A stretch of DNA of 64,000 nucleotides, taken from positions 34,066,321 to 34,130,320 of the forward strand of contig NC_134851.1 of assembly GCF_965363235.1 (NCBI RefSeq). The letters are read 5' to 3'. The translations under genes were made by a program, and so were the position numbers. Origin of the DNA: Mytilus galloprovincialis (Eukaryota > Mollusca > Bivalvia > Mytilida > Mytilidae). Below are positions 12,391 to 25,900 of the stretch, one piece after another. How positions within the stretch are numbered: the first letter of the stretch is position 1; the number at the start of each line of letters is the position of its first letter. Below the pieces are notes generated by a model. That model was given only the letters and a program-made list of their open reading frames with translations, was not told the origin of the DNA and ran no database searches.

Positions 12391-12699
12391 TACTAATTCC
12401 AAATTCAAAATGGAAGAATTCATATCAATTGACAAAATCAAAAGCTCACACACATCAAACGAGCTGACAACAACTCTCGTATTCATAACTAAGTACATGT
12501 ATTTTCTTATTTAGAAAATGGTGAAGAGCTTCTTGTTCCACTTTTTGTTTGTTTTTGACAAAAAAATGTATGCATCAATTTCAAATATTTACAGTTGATG
12601 AAGATAATTAAAGAAAATCTGGTTCATATGAACACAATTGATTAAGAAAAAAATTTAATTTGCTTAAATATAAACATGATTAAATACATCAAAGGGGTA
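12391..12699. other. No gene recognised
   Basis: A+T-rich sequence leading into duplication copy B. Nothing supported. Confidence 0.4.
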
Positions 12700-14040
12700 T
12701 ATAAAACGTATATCTATATTATTACATTGTTGGCATTAAATATGCTAAAATGTAGAGTCATATAGGAATGTTGAATACTCTTAATTCAACAATAATAAAC
12801 CAATTTTCTCCCACAATACCTGACAAAACCTAATGCAGTGGTGCATCATTATTTACAGAATTGTAAATAAATAAAACCGTATTATATATAATTCATTTTT
12901 AGTAGATGTCAATTAATGATCAGCGTTTAATTTCTTAATCTCATATATTCCGATAGTATCTAGGGAACTTACTCTAAATCTTAAAGCTTTATGGGCTACA
13001 GCCTTAGCTGTAATATATTCGAAAGGTGTATGATATCATAAAAATAATTAAAATTTAACTCAAAAGTAAAGAAAATATGATGATACTGAAACGTAGATGA
13101 AATGTTTAACTATTTTAAGGAATATAAATAATTTATGAATACGCCTAATAATTTTACGAGCTATTACATTTTAAGCAAGTCGATGTTTTGATTAATACGT
13201 TATATTTTGCTAGGTTATAAATACAGGTTTTGCTTCACAGGTTACAAATGTTGATAAAAAAATGCGTATAAAAACAATCACTTTTTTTTTCCAAAACTGA
13301 TATATTTATATAACAGCGACTGCAGCTTTTGAAAAACTAAATATATACACATTAACAACAACAAAAATAAAACTTAACTTCTAATCATCAAAAATCGCAA
13401 AAAAAACATACCAAAAAAAATCAAACAAATATTAACAGCAAGATAAATAACGACTAAACAATTACCAAGTTGCAAAGCAATGTACATGAGAGAAATGAAC
13501 AATATTAAACATGCTAAAGTATGGTCATAATCATTAGTTGAAAACAAACATGACAAACAGGCAATGTCATTGCAAAACAAGAAAAGCGACGAAAGACATA
13601 CAAAAGTACACAACATAGAAAACAAAAGACTGTGTCACACGAATTCCACAAAAAAACGTGTGTTGACACAGGTGTTTCGGAAGGATGACCTTATCCTGCA
13701 CCCAATTTGACATCTCGTATGTTACTTCAATAAAATGCGTCGATTGGTTGAGTGAACGTTTGTTTGATGTTTAACACCACGTTTAGTACTTTCTAGGTAT
13801 TTGGTTGTGATCATTATGTATTGTTTCCGGAAACCGGAGTACCAAGAGAAAAACACCAACTATCGGTAAGAAAACTGCCACTCTTAGTCAACTATTTGAT
13901 GTAAAGGAAGCAAAAAAAAAATGAAAATAACTTGAGCTAGACACAATAAATTACTTCATTAATTTTTGGCATATTCTTTTTACCCCTTTATATTGAACAT
14001 TTGATTCCATGAATTACAAATTAATGTAAAAAACAAAGGA
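12700..14040. repeat. Segmental duplication copy B (partial)
   Basis: Corresponds to the first part of copies A (about 5120-6460) and C (about 14060-15770). Shared order: ACCAATTTTCT near 12800, GCCTTAGCTGTAATATATTC near 13000, GATACTGAAACGTAGATGAA near 13085, CAAACAAATATTAACAGCAAG near 13425, and the repeat tail with TTTCGGAAGGATGACC near 13675. It lies directly before C, so B and C form a tandem pair about 1.34 kb out of register. It lacks the terminal-exon part. Confidence 0.85.
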
Positions 14041-14488
14041 TTTTTATAAAACGGATAAATATATATTTTGATACAATACTGACGTTAAATATGCATACAT
14101 TTTGTAAATAGAGAGTGCTGTTAATTTAACAATTATTAACCAATTTTCTACCCCAATAACTGACAATGCATAATGTTGTTGTTCATCATTATTTACAAAA
14201 ACGTAAATAAATAGATCTGTTTGATATATTATCATTTTTATTTTGATATAAATTAAAAATCGGCGTTTTTTCTGAATCTCATATATTCCAATTGTATCTA
14301 GGAGATTTACTCTAAATCTTAAAGTGTAATGGGATACAGCCTTAGCTGTATTATATTCATAAGGTGTATAATATCATTACAATTGAAATTGAAATCAAAA
14401 CTGAAAAAATAGAATAATACTGAAACAATGATGAAAACTATTTAAGGAATATCAATAATTTATGAATACGCCAAATAATTTTATGAAT

Positions 14489-14856
14489 AGAGGCAACAGT
14501 AGTATACCGCTGTTCAAAACTCATAAATCCATGGACAAAAAAAATCGGGGTAACAAACCAAAACTCAGGGAATCTCATTAAATACAAGAGGAGAACAACG
14601 ATACAACATCAAAATGCAACACACACAGAAACGTACCAAGCACCAGACAAAATCCCACGAGAACAACAAACATAACATTAAAACCAAACACATGAATTTG
14701 GATAGACAAGTACCGTGACATGTCTTACGATTATGTGAACATACACTCAAAATAAGAAAACAAACGATCGACACAACGTTAAAATGTAACACACACAGAA
14801 ACGAACTAAAATATAACAATGACCATATTCCTGACTTGGTACAGGACATTTTTGAC
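14489..14856. mobile_element. Interspersed repeat inserted in copy C only
   Basis: A block beginning AGGCAACAGTAGTATACCGC and ending near GACTTGGTACAGGACA is present in copy C and absent at the matching point of copies A (about 5555) and B (about 13160). Its start recurs as fragments near 30428-30455 and 31434-31472. It is a common mussel repeat by recognition. Coding capacity was not seen. Confidence 0.75.
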
Positions 14857-16581
14857 CTATTTCATTTTAAGCAAGGCGTAGTCTTGATTCATAAGTTATA
14901 TTCTGCTAGGTTATGAATAGACGTTTTGCAACACATGTTACAAATGTTGATAAAAAATGGTGCATATGAAAACAATCACTTTTTTCCCAAACTGATGTAT
15001 ATAACTGGAACGGGCGAAACTGTTTTTGAAAACCCATATTTACACATAACTGTCAAAAAATAAAAATAAACTACTCTAGTTTTGAATAAAATAGAAAAAT
15101 ACTATGCATTTTAAATATCAATTAAGATGACGAATCATCAAAAATCGCAAAAAAACCTTTAAAAAATCAAACAAATATTAACAGCAAGATAAAATAAAGA
15201 CTAAACAATAAACAAGTTGCAAAGCAATGTACATGAGAGTCTATTTAACAAAACGAAACTTGAATATTTCATATTCATAAGTAAGAGAAATGAACAATAC
15301 TAATGTATGGTCAAAATCATAACAAGAAAGCGACGAAAGACAGACAACAGTACACGACATAGAAAAACAAAAGACTGAGTCACACGAATCTTACAAAAAA
15401 ACGTGTGTTGTCACAGGTATTTCGGAAGGATACCCATATATCTTGCACTCAACTTGACATCCCTCATTTAACTCCTATTAAATGCGTTGATTGGTTGAGT
15501 GAGCGGTTATTTGATCTTTAACACCACTTTTAGCACTATCTTGGTATTTCGTTTATGATCATTATTTAGTGTTTCCGGAAGCCGGAGTACCAAGAGAAAA
15601 ACACCAACCATCGGTAGAAAAACTGCCAATTAGTCAATTATTTGATATTAAAGAAAATCAAACAAATTAAGATAACTTGAGCAAGAAAAATTATTTATGA
15701 ATTGTTTTGGCATATCCTTTTTTCTCTTTTGATCATTTAATTCCATTAATTTCAAATGTAAAAATGATTATTCGTGACTATTGATGTCACCGTTGGGATT
15801 TTTTTTATTTGTTTGGTGATCGTATTCGCGGTTATCTTGATTGGTGTGGGTTTTTTCTATAATAACTGTTTTCCCTGTTATTTTTTTATCCTTTAGAAAT
15901 AGTACATTTTTTCAAAAAACCATTTGACAATTATGAACAACTTAAAAATATATCACTTTCCATGGAACTGTTTTCTGAAATCCTTTCAGTGTTATCTCCT
16001 AATTCCACTCGATGCTCGGAAGTTCTTATTAGAAAATTTACCATTATTTCTTCTCTCGTCTTACTTTTGCGTTCTTCAACTATACAAACAACAGAAAAAT
16101 AGTCAGAAAAATTTTACTCAAACTATTACGCTCTGTCTATATATGCTTACAATCAAATATATGTTGATACAATGCTTATTGTTGTATACTGTAACATGTG
16201 TTACTTAAACGGCAACAAATGTTTAAAAGACTCCGAATCACATATACGTTGATCATCTGTTTATTGTTTAAAAACTTTACGGCGGTAGATTCTGATCTAG
16301 GTACTAGTCTGACAATACGGATATTTTTTTATTTGACATTTGCTGTAATGCATTTTCGAAATCATTTCAAACTAATTAATGTATCTCTCTAATGCATAGT
16401 TTTGATTTTCTGACCAGACTTGTCTTTTTTCATGTCGTCTTAGTCTTTATCAACGTTTTGGCTTTTTTGACCTCATATTAACTAAGCCACCAGAATCAAT
16501 ATAGAAACTTTTTTGTCCAAATGTCATCTGCTGTAGTAGAGTGTTTACCGTATATATTTTAAAATGCCTTTTTTATCATTT

Positions 16582-16587
16582 TTTATT
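16582..16587 (-). promoter_or_regulatory. Candidate polyadenylation signal of gene 1
   Basis: AATAAA on the minus strand about 220 bases past the gene 1 stop codon. The motif is short and the region is A-rich, so this is only a candidate. Confidence 0.3.
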
Positions 16588-16805
16588 TTGTTTTCGTTTT
16601 CTCATTGACTTACACGCCTCATATCGTTGATTTTAATAGAAACCTATATTAACATATGTCCAATGAAGGGAATTTTGCACCAAAGTATCGCATTCCTCTT
16701 ATTCCACAAAAAAAATTATTTCACAACTGTATTAGTGACATACATTGAACTTGATAACATGTAACAGTGAATAGTTAACGTAATAAAACCTACCTTTCTC
16801 GCTAC

Positions 16806-16972
16806 TTAGGCATAATTCACCATTGAGACATGTTCCGATTGATCTACGTTTTCATTTGGGGAATTGCTGGTTGTACTAGACCTCATTCTGCTATTTAATT
16901 TGCTTCCACTATTCTTTGTTATACAACAGGACAATCTCAATGGTTCACAAAATGTAAATTCCCACTCGTGGT
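16806..16972 (-). CDS. Gene 1 exon 6: cytoplasmic tail and stop
   Basis: A 167-bp coding part, entry phase 1, acceptor ATCATACAG. It reads HEWEFTFCEPLRLSCCITK, then a Ser/Asn-rich run (RMRSSTTSNSPNENV) and ends SMVNYA. Paired cysteines close to the membrane (SCC) could be lipid-modified; this is inference. A homologous exon with a different end lies at 9316-9449. Confidence 0.7.
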
Positions 16973-19900
16973 CTGTATGATAAAAAAGAAAACCCTTTTT
17001 TGTAAATGATAAATTGATTCCAGTATGTTGTTTTATTATTCATATACGTCATTCATATTTATTTTGCATAACAACATGTTCAAATGAAATTTACTTTCAT
17101 GCTTGTCACCTAGCGAATTAGAAAGCTTAAAGAAACTTTAATGAAAGATGAAACTAGTTAGTTGTGACCATTACATACACAGCTACTTTTGCATCGGTAC
17201 TATTTCTGTACTTAAAATCTGTAGTACTAAGTAGAATTAGATCGACATTTGTTTTATATAAAAAAAAAATGCAATTACAGAATTGTTCAACTCGGTTACA
17301 AATGGAAATTTTTGTATTTTTAAGTATCAAATCCTTCGCAATATCACTTGATACAGCATGACACCAGATAACAAACTGAGTTTACATTGTCATGATTGTC
17401 ACAATTAGTCACTTTTTTCAGGAAACATCTCTAGATAATAATAGAATAGTATTATACTTACCATCTTTATGTGATCTATTCGTTAGTTTCGAGATTATCG
17501 AAATTAAAATAAATATTATCAGTATTATTGGCAACAAAGTACCGAGTAATATTAATCCTAATTCTTTTGATGAACTGTCTGGAAAAAGAAGAATGAGATT
17601 ACATATTTACTGAAACTGTTAGTTTTGCGGTTTCAATCCAGATGTAATGGATATAACTATTCAGAACAAGACGAAACCAATTATCGTGAGCAGTTTATGT
17701 AACCAATGACAAGCTGTTTTGTGTAAGTGCAGCTTAATTCTCAAATTATGCAACGAGGGATTTCTGCTTTATAAATAATGTTATATTATTAAACTGCAGT
17801 AAGCATCTTGTCCTCAGTGGCACAATACTTGATAAGGAATACATAATGTTTCGTTAAAAACAAAATTGTAGTCGTTTAACGTGTTATATATGCGATGTAT
17901 AATTATGGTCTGTACACAATTGGTTACTGAAATTTATCTGATATTCAATTCGTTTCTCAGACAATTTGCTTCACTTTTTCTTAAATTCAGAGTCTACGAG
18001 TGCACTTCGTACACATACAGTATTCAAACAATTTAGATAATACCAATTGCGATAACATTTGTTTAGTATGTATTATTATGAACATGTTTAGATTTTCACC
18101 GAACAAGCACACTGTTCAGATACATTGACTTAAGTAGGGTACACAAAAAAGCAACCTAAATTATGGAATGCAAATACTACCTTGCCACCTGAAATAAAAG
18201 TCTTCATCCTGTCGATAAACACAATTATAAACTTGGATATGCAATTATGTATCGTTTCACGGTATGTTTCGTAGTTTATTCTTATAAGAAATGTAATGGT
18301 CCGAGACCACAATTGTCGTCCCTTGATTTTCGTTGTTCACAAATATAGTCCCTAGTGTTGACAGTGGGTTACTTGCCATTAATTTTTATACCCCTTCCAA
18401 ATTTATTTCTCCATGTTAAATGCCTCAAATTGCAAGTAAGGGGGGGGGGGGTGAAATTACACTGTAAAAAAATTTGGGTCCAGAATTTTAAAGGAAAGTA
18501 GTGATTTGGTCCAACTGAAAAAAGGTTGAAAATTAGCACTTCGGAAGCTGTCAAAAGATTTCAAGACGTCCTAAACACAAAATTGTCCATATTTTGAGTT
18601 AGAGACGATGAAGTTTTCTATAATTTTGATATAATTTGTCCCAAAAGTAGTACAACACACTGTACAAGTTTCTTTGAGAAAGCGCAGGTGGGATTTTTTT
18701 TATTTTCATTTATGTTCTAAAAGAAATGCACTACGAAATAATTGTGTTCTCGGACCTAATAGAAGTGTGATGAACTGGCTATTTCTGTTAAGTGTAGTTT
18801 ATACAGTATTTTATTCGAAAACATTAAATTGGACAACAGGCATAGTCTATTTAAATATTCTACCTCTCGATCAACTGTATTTGCCATCGTATCTGCTCAA
18901 ATACAAACTAACCACGAATTACAACAGGGCCAATATAGATAGAGTCAGTAAATAACACTATATTATTAAACAGAAAAAACACTGTCATCTTTCTTTAATA
19001 TCGACAATATATACTGAGATATATTATTAATTAACAATGACTTAGATACAAGTCCTTCCATCTATGTAAAATTGATGTTAATGCATTGGTTTTGTAGTAG
19101 TTATAAGATGAGTTTGATGCTGCAATTTTTTTTCAAATTTCTTTCAACAATGGGTTCGGTTATTTTTTTATTTCGTAATTTTATACATAGTTTAAACGAA
19201 GAGTTTCTTTTCAAGACAGTATCAAAATAACACAAAATATCTGAAAACGTTTAAATTGAAAATAAATAAAAGCCAAATAGTAACAATCATTTGTGATTTA
19301 TAAACAAAATTCGGTTTTTTAATTGATACTCATACAAAGGCTTCACAGAGAAACGTTATATTTCTTCAAAGCAGTAATATATAAAAGGCTATGATTTAAA
19401 GTAACGGACATAATCACAAAAACTTTACTTGGATGAATTATCTATGCAAATGAGGAAAGGATTGCATTGTTTTGCGGACATCCAAACGTTACTAACATTC
19501 TTAAGTCGATATTTAATCTATCACAATAAAATTGGGAATGGAAATGGGGAATGTGCCAAAGAGACAACAACCCGACCATAGAAAAAAACAAAAGCAGAAG
19601 GTCACCAATATGTCTTCAATGTAGCGAGAAATTCCCGCACCCAGAGGCGTCCTTTAACTGGCCCCTAAACAAATATATACTAGTTCAGTGATAATGAACG
19701 CCATACTAATTTCCAAATTGTACACAAGAAACTAAAATTAAAATAATACAAGACTAACAAAGGCCAGAGGCTCCTGACTTGGGACAGGCGCAAACATGCG
19801 GTGGGGTTAAACATGTTTGTGATATCTCAACCCTCCCCCTATACCTCTAGCCAATGTAGAAAAGTAAACGCATAACAATACGCACATTAAAATTCAGTTC

Positions 19901-22900
19901 AAGAGAAGTCCGAGTCTGATATCAGAAGATGTAACCAAAGAAAATAAACAAAATGACAATAATACATACATAACAACAGACTACTAGCAGTTAACTGACA
20001 TGCCAGCTCCAGACTTCAATTAAACTGACTGAAATATTATGATTTCATCATATGAACATCAGGCACAATCCTTCCCGTTAGGGGTTTAGTATCATACCAT
20101 CATAACATATATGAGAAGAACATAACCCGTGTCAAAAAGACAACAACCCGACCATAGAACAGACAACAGCAGAAGGTTACAAACAGATCTTCAATGCAGC
20201 GAAAAATTCCCGCACCCAGAGGCGTCCTTCAGCTGGCCCCTTGACAAATTAATATCCTAGTTCAGTGATAATGAACGCCATACTAAACTCCAAATTGTAC
20301 ACAAGAAACTAGAATTAAAAATAATACAAGACTAACAAAGGCCAGAGGCTCCTGACTTGGGACAGGCGCAAAAATGCGGCGGGGTTAAACATGTTTATGA
20401 TATCTAAACCCTTCCCCCATACCTCTAGGCAATGTAGAATAGAAAACGCATAATAATACGCACATTTAAATTCAGTTCAAGAGAAGTCCGAGTCTGATGT
20501 CAGAAGATGTAACCAAAGAAAAAAAAACAAAATGACAATAATACATAAATAACAACAGACTACTTGCAGTTAACTGACATGCCAGCTCCAGATTTCAATT
20601 TAACTGATTGAAAGATTATGTCTTCATCATATGAATATCACGCACAATCCTTCCCGTTATGGGGTTTAGTATCATACCATCATGAGAAGAACGTTACCCG
20701 TGCCATGCCAACAACTGATTTTGAAATAAATGTGTTTAGTTCCGATGCAAAGACCCTATAAGTGAATCAATATTAACGCCAACATATGCAATCTTTAATG
20801 ACCTGACAACAGTATCGTAACTATATCCCTTCTTAATAAGTCTATTCAAAGGTTTTGTTAGTTTTTGAGGTGAATACTGACACCTTTGTGCTTTATAAAG
20901 AATATTTCCATAAAAAATTGGATGTGAAATACCTGAACGTATAAGCAGTCTGCATGTTGAGCTATATTTACGAATGATGTCCTTATACTGATGATAAAAT
21001 TTAGTAAATGTTTTGACTAGTTTGTGATATCGAAAACCCTGGTGTAATAATTTTTCAGTAATACATAAATTTCTCTCGTTAAAATCTAAAACATTGTTAC
21101 ATACACGAGCGAATCGTACAAGTTGAGATATATAAACACCGTAAGATGGTGACAGCTTTCCGTTAGTGATATAGATATCAAGATCGAGGAAAGGGCAGTG
21201 GTCATTGTTAGTATTAGCTTTATTTAAAGTAAGTTCAACAGGATAAATTTCTTTAATATACATACTGAAGTCGTCATTATTGAGAGCCAAAATATCATCC
21301 AAATATCTAAAAGTATTATTAAATTTGTTTATCAGATGTTGTTTCGATGGGTCTTTGCTTATTTTTGTCATAAATTGTAACTCATAGCAATACAAAAACA
21401 GGTCCGCAATAAGTGGTGCACATTTAGTCCCCATTGGAATTCTGATAATCTGACGATATACGGAATCCCCAAAGCGAACAAAAATGTTATCTAGTAAAAA
21501 TATAAGGGCATATATAGTATCAAAGCATTTCCAATTGACATAGTTTTTTTGTTTATTTTATTACTGTAACATCACAATAAGAACCAATAGTGCAATGATG
21601 TCATTTACGCCGGTTTACCATAGAGGTAACTCGTTCAATACAAAAAATGAGATAAGTTTCTACAAGGAGTTGAGGTATTAAACCACCTATTCACCCACTC
21701 CAACTTATAACATATATAAAATAGCCCTTCCCTGACAAAAAATGTCATTGTTTACTTAAACTAACAGCAATAATTACAAATATTAAACATTAAATTTTGC
21801 AAAATAAAGAAATATTAAGTTTTACCATTTTTAATCTATTATTCAGGATAAGTAAGCTCCATATGATATTTACTTTAGATGTTAGTTGACATCGACATCA
21901 GATTGGTGGTGTTTAAATACAAGTCTTCAGAAGATGGGCAAAATATATCAGAGGGACAGTCATACTCATAGATAAAAAATAAACTGGCAACGCCATGGAT
22001 AAAAAACAAAACATTTTAAACATTGATTAAAAATTGGTATATGAGAAGGTTATCAAGTACTAATCAGGACATACCTCGCTTCCATAAAATACAAATAGAA
22101 AAGCTGTAGAAAATGAAAATTTTGTTCGAAAAATTTAATTGTTTGAAATTGGTGATCTGAAAACGTTACATTTACTTATGACTTAAGATGTCTACAAATC
22201 TTTCTTTTAAGAAGATTTAACTATGAACAAAGACTTCAGATATCATACAAGATTTAACTTTGGACCCCAATTTGGACCAACTTAAAACTGGCACAAAATC
22301 AAAAATAGTAATACATAATTAAGATTAAGAATATGGAATTGAATACGACTTTTGTTAAATTCAATGAACCACTTGGACTCTAAGGTAGACGAAAATACAA
22401 ACTGGTCACATAATCAAAAATCTTATACACGGTTAAATTTCGCATATCAAGGTACATGAATGTATTCTTATAATATTTGATTTTTTAGATAAAACAAAAG
22501 ATTTTGTACCCTTTGGACCTTAAGGAGTACAAATTCCAACAGATCCTTCCAAAGTAGAAAAATAGAATACACAAGTATACTCTGTTATCAAAGAACACCA
22601 ACAAGGTCAAAATCTAAAATATAAATATACGTCTAGATTTATCATATCAAAGAACCTCGAAACTTCAAGACTTTGACTTAAGGTTCATATAAATTGCCCA
22701 AGAAATAAGCATGAATACAAAGTATTACGCAAGTTTTGTATATACCACTTTCCTTTCATGTTAGGGTTTTAACCCACTATATCAATCCCAAGCGACTAAT
22801 TAAGGTACAGACGCTTGTGGTACAATTTAATGGGGATCCCAAGATTTAAGACTCAAGTTATTGTCCAGAAACTAGAATTTCTTGCCCTTATACCTAAACA

Positions 22901-25900
22901 ATTCGGACCATGCTCCCAAAATAATCCCAACAATCAAATTGTGGTACGTAACCTTGTACTATAATTTCATGGAGATTCATTCACTCATACTCAGCTTATT
23001 GTTTGCCAAAACATTTTCATCGAACACTCTGCAGTCATCTCCATAATATAATATCCACACGTCATCACTAATCCCTGTGAATTGCAGATTTGTTGAAATT
23101 TGAAGTGATTATTATATAAGAAGTAGTACTAGATTCAACATTAAACCTGAAGTATATGACCGTGACATGTTTTAACTAGGCTCTCACAAGGTGCCGACCA
23201 AACATGAAGTAGTAGAGTAGAAGTCCGTGACAAAAAGTTCAAAGTATATGGAAACAGAAAATGCCTTAGAAAAGACTGACATACATATTAATTATTGGAC
23301 CAAAAAAAATACGGATTGTTGCAATTTATCTCTTATTGCTATAGTAAGCAATCTTTAGAATATTTGGGCGAATAAAAGATAAAACAAAAACTAATAAAGA
23401 AAAATATAAAGAAATCTTTCAGATTTTCCCTGCTAATCATGAAAGATATTGAATATGTGTCCGTTATGTACAGAGAAGCCATTGAAAATGTATTTCATGA
23501 AATTCATGTAATTGTTTGAACAATACCGATGTAAATTTTAACCTGAATTACCTTCAGTTATATTTTATGACAGTAAATCTGAGAACTGGAACACTCTCAT
23601 GGAAAAGTAACTTTAACATTTACCAAATGTATAATGTGTGCATTATCATTATTAACATTGGCAACAGCTTGATTTGAAATACAAGCCAAACATTTCACCA
23701 ATGTAGCCTTAACAGAAACCCTTGGTGTATGCACAAGCGACTGAAAGGATCTGGATTTCAATCTGCTTTCCTAAAAAATAGAAATAAAAGGTATAATGGC
23801 TATTGTTAAATAATTTGACATTTCGAAATAGAATACATGTTCGACATCCAAATGTATCGTTATCCTCTGTATTTTGTAATCATTATCACATGTAAACTGC
23901 AATTTGTTCATTGCAAAATCAAGAATGCGAACAGATTTTCTCCCTGGCCAATCCCGTAATAAAATTAAGAATATGAATGGGCAATGTGCAAAATAGACAA
24001 AAACCCAAACAAAGAGCCGAAAACAGCCAAAGGCCACCAATTGGTATTCAAAATAACCGAAGGCGGACTTTTTCACTAAAATAAATCGCTAGTTCAGTGA
24101 AAATGGACGTCAATTTAAACTCCAAAACATATAAGTGAACTTATTTTGAAATAATATAAAAGACTAACAACAGCAAGACGCTTCTTACTTGGGACAGTTG
24201 CAAAACTGAGTCGGGGTTAAACATGTTTTGTGAGTTCTCAACCCTCCCCTATACCTTTGTAGAATAAATAAACACTCAACAAAACGCACAGCAAAAATCA
24301 TTTAAAAAGAATTGGTATCAAAAGAAACTAAGCAAAATGACAATGATACATACTAACATAAACGGTACCAATTTTCTGCACCAGATAAGCATTTCGACAA
24401 TTAATGTCTCTTTAGAGTTCTTCGCGACCGAAACAAATTAACCAAGGACCTATATTAGATGCTAAAATGGCCTCAATTAAACTGATTATTAGATTATGTC
24501 TTCAATATTTGAAAATTAAGGACAATCCCTTCCCGTTAGGGGTTCAAATCATCATAAAATATATAAGTCGAACATAACCCGTACCATGCTTGCAACTGAT
24601 TTATTTCCGATGCAAAGACCCTATTAAACATGCCTTCAATTCCAGAATTCTAACAAAAAACTCCTCCGTCGCTTTTGCTTAATTTTTAAAACAAAATCAT
24701 TTTACATATTCAAAAGTGTTTGAAGAAAGATACTTTAAGAACCAGAAGTGGTATGTTTCCTTGAGTCACAATCTTTTGTTTTACAATGAAAAAAGAATAA
24801 TTGGTTTATTTCCAGCAATGTGTTATTGATTTCGTCAGATGGTGAATAAAGTAATATCAGCAATACTACCGTTATTGTCTAAATAGTAAAACAAACTTGT
24901 ATAAATACCTTTTAATGAGCATTCCCGGAGATCTTTTGTTGGAATCGTATACTCGTGTATCAATTTACATTTTACTATGACTTTCTCATTGCACGGTAAT
25001 CTTTTTGAAGATTTTTGGCGCAAAACTACCTCATAATAGTTTCTAGAGCTTTTGGATGATGTTATATTGAAAGAAAAGATTGAACCCTGAAATATTTCAA
25101 ATACTAATTTCAAAATGTACATAAATGCATTTTCGATCGGAATAACAAGATTTCGATTTTCCTCGATGTCTCTTAGCTCCTATTGAAATTCTGGCTTCTT
25201 ATATTCATGAACTATACGATATGATTGTGAGGCCTATGTTTCTTAAAAGTTTTACTCAGATCACCTTGTCTCTATGTATATGTTTATGAACAAAATCGTA
25301 ATCTTAGTTTATAAGATTTTACAATTTTGTCAAATGCTTGCAAGAAAATGCCAGATAAGACAAACAGTTGTAAAAACCTATAAATAACACATAGGTAAGA
25401 AGAGAAATAAGCATGTTTACAAAGTATTACAAAAGTTTTGTTTTTTACCACTTTTCCTTTCAGGTTTGAGATTGAACCGAGTTGGCAATAACTAGTCGAG
25501 GGGTAACAATGTATTATATAATTATCCTCTTAGGTATGTGATACTTATATTACTATACTGAATGTTAAATTATTATTGTTTTTATTGTTTAATTTGAGTA
25601 GATAACTATGATGGCACGTACACAACAGTTATGAGAGACACATAACAGAAGAGAACCAAGACCCTTTTTTTTTAGAGTCAATAAAAAAGTTCAAAAAATA
25701 GACCCTAGGCGTTGTCTTATACCCTATTGATTTTTGATTAGTCTACACGAGAGGGTGACTTTTGAAAAATTGTCTCCTTCTGAGCCAAAGGATACAGTAA
25801 ATAATCTCCTTCGTATTATCAAATCAAAATCTAGCAAATTGACTTGCAGTATAATAAATATAAATACATGACTTATCATGCAAGGTCTTAGTAACCATTT

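Larger units (their letters stand above)
14060..17005. repeat. Segmental duplication copy C, holding gene 1 exon 6
   Basis: Same landmarks as copy A, ending with the functional-looking terminal exon of gene 1. It has a private insertion at about 14489-14856. Sequence beyond 17005 has no counterpart in A. Confidence 0.85.

Noticed and set aside
18674..18955. 93-codon plus-strand ORF inside gene 1 intron
   Set aside because: No domain, no splice context, ordinary A+T-rich composition.
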